The notes under the pieces are model-generated. The model did not search any database. It was not told where the DNA came from and worked only from the letters and a program-made list of their open reading frames with translations. A stretch of 64,000 bases of DNA from Microbacterium sp. LKL04 (GTDB lineage: Bacteria > Actinomycetota > Actinomycetes > Actinomycetales > Microbacteriaceae): contig NZ_LT627736.1 of the NCBI RefSeq assembly GCF_900102005.1, positions 1,984,001 through 2,048,000 of the forward strand, written 5' to 3'. Position 1 is the stretch's first letter, and each line of letters begins with the position of its first letter. Positions 61,112 to 64,000 of this stretch are shown here, piece by piece. The position numbers and the translations under genes were made by a program.

Positions 61112-62014
61112 CTATTCTCCCGTGTCCGCGGACGATGCGGCTGCAGAGTCCGGCACGGATGCCGCATCCCGCCGCGCGATGCGGGCGCCCAGCCAGGCGA
61201 GCAGGTCGGCGCGCACCGCCGGGGCGCAGTGCTCGTTGAAGATCTCGTGTCGCGCGTCGGGATAGACGAGGGTCGTCACGTCGGTGAGACCCGACCTCGT
61301 GCGGTACGCGTCGGCGAGGCGATGGACGCTCCGGGGACCGCCCACCGGATCGTCTCGGCCGACCATGAGGAGCACCGGCACATCGACGCCGAGGTCGCGG
61401 GCGGGCTTGCCGATCAGCCGCAGGGTATCGAGCGGACCGAAGAGCTTCGGGAGGGGGACGATGGTCGTCAGCGGGTCGTCGAGGAACGCGCGGCCGACCG
61501 CGGCATCCGTCGACAGCCATTCGACCCCTGTGGCGTCCGCCGCCGACCACCGTTTGTTGAGGGGCGCCGCGTTGAGGTCGCCGGGCCACAGGAGGGATGA
61601 CCCCGAGAGGATGACGGCGTCGTAGGCGCGCGGATCGGCGTTCAGCAGCTTCTGCGCGAGGAACGAGCCCCACGAATGACCGAGGAGCACGAGCGGCAGG
61701 CCGGGGTTCTCGTCGCGGATGATCCGCGTGAACTGCTGCAGCCCGGCGACGGTGGCGCGCAGGCCGCCGGGGCCGAGGCGTCCGAGGCGGGAGTGGTCGC
61801 CGCCGTGCTGACGCAGGCCCGTGCGGCCGTGGCCGCGGTGGTCGTCGGCGTAGACGGTGAAGCCGTCGGCGGTCAGGGCGGTGATCACCCCGCCGTAGCG
61901 GCCGGCGTGCTCGCCGACGCCGTGGAGGAGTTGGACGACGCCGCGCGGGTCACCCTGCGCCGGGTGGATGTCGTAGACGATCGCGATGCCGTGTGCATCG
62001 ATGAACTCGGGCAT
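61112..62014 (-). CDS. Alpha/beta hydrolase, monoacylglycerol lipase-like
   Basis: 300 aa from ATG 62014 (MPEFIDAHGIAIVYDIHPAQ). HGVGEHAGRY, YADDHRGHGRTG, nucleophile Ser in LGHSWGSF, acid in GRDDPVGG and His in DARHEIFNEH match serine aminopeptidase S33/monoacylglycerol lipases. Four bp before the lipoate-ligase start, so co-transcription is likely. Divergent from the marR gene, whose operator may also control it. Confidence 0.92.
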   Translation of the reverse strand: MPEFIDAHGIAIVYDIHPAQGDPRGVVQLLHGVGEHAGRYGGVITALTADGFTVYADDHRGHGRTGLRQHGGDHSRLGRLGPGGLRATVAGLQQFTRIIRDENPGLPLVLLGHSWGSFLAQKLLNADPRAYDAVILSGSSLLWPGDLNAAPLNKRWSAADATGVEWLSTDAAVGRAFLDDPLTTIVPLPKLFGPLDTLRLIGKPARDLGVDVPVLLMVGRDDPVGGPRSVHRLADAYRTRSGLTDVTTLVYPDARHEIFNEHCAPAVRADLLAWLGARIARRDAASVPDSAAASSADTGE

Positions 62015-62066
62015 GGCTCGAATCCTAGGACGACGACGGGGGAGACGGATGCCCGAAACCAAGCCG

Positions 62067-62092
62067 TTAGCCAGACTAATGAGTTATGCTAA
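62067..62092. promoter_or_regulatory. 26-bp palindromic operator of the MarR-family gene
   Basis: Half-site TTAGCNNNACT faces AGTNNNGCTAA around a central AT. The site covers TATGCT (62085-62090), a likely -10, and lies immediately before ATG 62098. AT-rich in GC-rich DNA. Typical of MarR autoregulation. Confidence 0.75.
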
Positions 62093-62097
62093 TGAAA

Positions 62098-62544
62098 ATG
62101 AGCAGCGCACCCGAGACCACGATCACGGACCTCGCGCTCGCGGCATCCGACTTCCGCATGGCGACCTTCCGCCTCGCGCGTCGCCTCCGGTCGCAGCGCG
62201 CCGTCGACACCATGAGCGACGGGCAGTTCGCCGTCCTGGCCGGCCTGAAGGTGCACGGACCCCACACGCTCGGCGAGCTCGCCGAGCGTGAGCGCGTCTC
62301 CGCCCCGTCGATGAACCGCACGGTGAACTGCCTCGAAGAGCTCGGCTACCTCAGCCGCACCCCCGACGAGAACGATCGCCGCAAGGTCGTGATCGACCTC
62401 ACCGAATCCGGCCGCGACGTCGTCGTCGAGACGGTCCGTCGCCGGGACTCCTGGCTCGAGCACGCGTTCGAGGAACTCAGCCCCGCCCAGCGCGAGACGC
62501 TCGCCGAGGCTGCGGCGATCATGCAGGAGGTGGCCGGCCGATGA
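62098..62544 (+). CDS. MarR-family transcription regulator
   Basis: 148 aa from ATG 62098; in-frame ATGs at 62086 and 62092 lie inside the palindromic operator and are less likely. Winged helix with LGELAERERVSAPSMNRTVN (recognition helix) and the wing DENDRRKVVIDLTESG. Probably senses a small aromatic or drug-like ligand and represses the following MFS gene, with which it overlaps by four bases (ATGA). Confidence 0.93.
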   Translation: MSSAPETTITDLALAASDFRMATFRLARRLRSQRAVDTMSDGQFAVLAGLKVHGPHTLGELAERERVSAPSMNRTVNCLEELGYLSRTPDENDRRKVVIDLTESGRDVVVETVRRRDSWLEHAFEELSPAQRETLAEAAAIMQEVAGR

Positions 62545-63905
62545 GCTCCGCGATGTTCCGCTCGTTCTCGGTGTTCAACTACCGGGTCTGGTTCATCGGC
62601 GCGCTCGTCTCGAACGTGGGCGCGTGGATGCAGGCGACCGCCCTCAGCTGGGTCGTCCTGACGCAGCTCACCGACAACGACGCGACCGCGATGGGCGTCA
62701 CGATGGCGCTGCAGTTCGCGCCGCCGCTGCTCCTCGTGGGCGTCACCGGCCTGGTGGCGGACCGCTTCGATCGCCGCAAGCTCCTGTTCTTCACCCAGGG
62801 CTCGCTCATGCTGCTCGGCCTCATCATCGGCGTCCTCCTGCTCACCGGCAGCATGAACCTCTGGACGATGTACGCCTTCGCGTTCGCGCTCGGGATCGTG
62901 GCCGCCTTCGACAACCCGACTCGGCAGGCGTTCGTGTCCGACCTCGTCGCCCGCGAGAACGCCTCGAATGCGGTCGCCCTGAACGCGGCATCCTTCAACA
63001 CCGCCCGCATGATCGGACCCGCCGTCGCGGGTCTCGTCATCGTCGCGGTCGGCACCGGCTGGGTGTTCCTCGTCAACGCACTGACGTTCCTCGCGATGCT
63101 CATCGCGCTGAGCCTCATCCGCTCCGCCGAGCTCGTCCCGCGCCCGAAGCTCCGGAGCGCGGCGCGCATGGCCGACGGCCTGCGCTACGTGGGGGGCAGG
63201 CCCGACCTCATCGTGACGTTCGTGATGGTGTTCCTCCTGGGCGCCTTCGGCATGAACTTCCCCATCCTCGCCTCGACCATGGCCCTCGAGTTCGGGCAGA
63301 ACGCCGACGGGTACGGCGTGCTGAGCTCGATCCTTGCGATCGGGTCGCTCGCCGGCGCGCTCCTGGCGGCCCGGCGCGACCGTGCGCGCCTGCGGCTCGT
63401 GATCGGCGGGCTCGGCCTGTTCGCGGTCGCGTCGGTCCTCTCGGCCGCGATGCCCGTGTACATCGCCTACGCCGCGACCCTCATGCTCATCGGCTTCGCG
63501 ACCGTCACGACGCTCACGACGGCGAACGGATACGTGCAGACGACGACCGAACCCGCCCTGCGCGGACGCGTCCTCGCCCTGTACATGGCGATCCTCATGG
63601 GCGGGACGCCGTTCGGCGCCCCCATCGTGGGCTGGGCAGCCGACGCATTCGGCCCCCGCGCCGCGATCCTGCTCGGCGCGGCGGCGGCGCTCATCGCGTT
63701 CTGCGTCGGCGGCGGGTGGCTGCTCTTCTCCGGCCGCCTCCACCGTCACGAGACCCGCAGGTTCGCGATGACGATCGACGAGACCCGCCCGATCAGCGTC
63801 GTCGCTCCCGAGGAGTTCAGCGACGAGGTCGCCGCGACGACGCCGATCCGGCTCCCCGAGGCGACCGCCGCGGCCGAGAGGGATGCCGCGGCTCGCCGAG
63901 GCTGA
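62541..63905 (+). CDS. MFS transporter, EntS/DHA3-like exporter
   Basis: 454 aa. Twelve predicted helices; starts FRSFSVFNYRVWFIGALVSN, with the loop 2-3 motif GLVADRFDRRKLL and the helix region AAFDNPTRQAFVSDLV typical of the MFS_3 (EntS-like) family. A 50-residue cytoplasmic C-terminal tail follows. Probably exports the ligand sensed by the MarR protein. Confidence 0.93.
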   Translation: MSSAMFRSFSVFNYRVWFIGALVSNVGAWMQATALSWVVLTQLTDNDATAMGVTMALQFAPPLLLVGVTGLVADRFDRRKLLFFTQGSLMLLGLIIGVLLLTGSMNLWTMYAFAFALGIVAAFDNPTRQAFVSDLVARENASNAVALNAASFNTARMIGPAVAGLVIVAVGTGWVFLVNALTFLAMLIALSLIRSAELVPRPKLRSAARMADGLRYVGGRPDLIVTFVMVFLLGAFGMNFPILASTMALEFGQNADGYGVLSSILAIGSLAGALLAARRDRARLRLVIGGLGLFAVASVLSAAMPVYIAYAATLMLIGFATVTTLTTANGYVQTTTEPALRGRVLALYMAILMGGTPFGAPIVGWAADAFGPRAAILLGAAAALIAFCVGGGWLLFSGRLHRHETRRFAMTIDETRPISVVAPEEFSDEVAATTPIRLPEATAAAERDAAARRG

Positions 63906-63911
63906 CCGGCG

Positions 63912-64000
63912 TCAGATTCCGCGCACCGCTGTCCGCGCGATCTCATAACCGTCGGCCGACGCCGTGACGACCACCTCGCCCGGGCCGTCGACCCGGATCA
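63912..64000 (-). CDS. C-terminal end of an unknown protein (cut by window edge)
   Basis: An open frame runs from the window edge to TGA at 63914-63912. The visible residues include IRVDGPGEVVVTASADGYEI and end ARTAVRGI. This looks like the last strands of an Ig-like domain, as at the end of some family 2 glycoside hydrolases; identity is uncertain. It is convergent with the MFS gene, with 6 bp between stops. Confidence 0.5.
   Translation of the reverse strand, partial: IRVDGPGEVVVTASADGYEIARTAVRGI

Noticed and set aside
62346..63749. Long charged open frame opposite the MFS gene
   Set aside because: His/Glu/Arg-rich antisense translation of a membrane protein; no ribosome site or family signal.

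Overview
The window is a chromosomal segment of a high-GC Gram-positive bacterium, most probably a Microbacteriaceae member close to Microbacterium. This rests on the very high GC content, GTG/TTG starts on core genes, the order rpoB-rpoC ... rpsL-rpsG-fusA-tuf ... S10-spc-alpha ribosomal clusters, and actinobacterial-type lipoproteins, DUF4012 and AbiEi-like proteins. No phage, insertion sequence, CRISPR array, tRNA or rRNA gene was seen.

Positions 1-13976 look like a cell-surface polysaccharide locus. It holds a polyprenyl-phosphate sugar transferase (cut by the window edge), a membrane histidine kinase coupled to a membrane protein with a degenerate GGDEF-like domain, a DUF4012 protein, an EEP-family hydrolase, a membrane-anchored GH6 glucanase, an OmpR-type response regulator with a long repetitive linker, a cellulose-synthase-like processive GT2, two related lipoproteins and two related surface proteins. 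A repeat-rich 528-bp gap lies between the regulator and the GT2.

Positions 14078-18871 carry truA, a PfkB sugar kinase, a tandem universal stress protein and an acyltransferase-SGNH surface O-acetylase. Positions 18992-36954 (minus strand) carry the alpha, spc and S10 ribosomal clusters. An AbiEi-like gene embedded in nested inverted repeats (22290-23802) and a secY-adk-map-dsbA-like block lie in this stretch. rpsD and rpsN are absent from their common places, and strong hairpins separate several cistrons. Upstream are an Rv0909-like small protein gene, tuf, fusA, rpsG and rpsL.

Positions 42406-47365 hold an FHA protein, membrane proteins and a convergent pair of related exported proteins, followed by rpoC and rpoB (47550-54964). 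Positions 55218-64000 hold a lipoprotein, 5-oxoprolinase pxpA and a pxpB-pxpC fusion, two alpha/beta hydrolases, a solitary beta-class DNA methyltransferase coupled to a lipoate ligase, a MarR-MFS operon with a clear operator, and the end of an unknown gene.

Two non-coding features stand out. The heptamer GGCATCC/GGATGCC occurs about 100 times by eye, balanced between strands, and several of its inverted pairs sit in terminator-like hairpins. A roughly 80-95-bp double nested inverted repeat occurs in four intergenic copies, three of them around the AbiEi-like gene.
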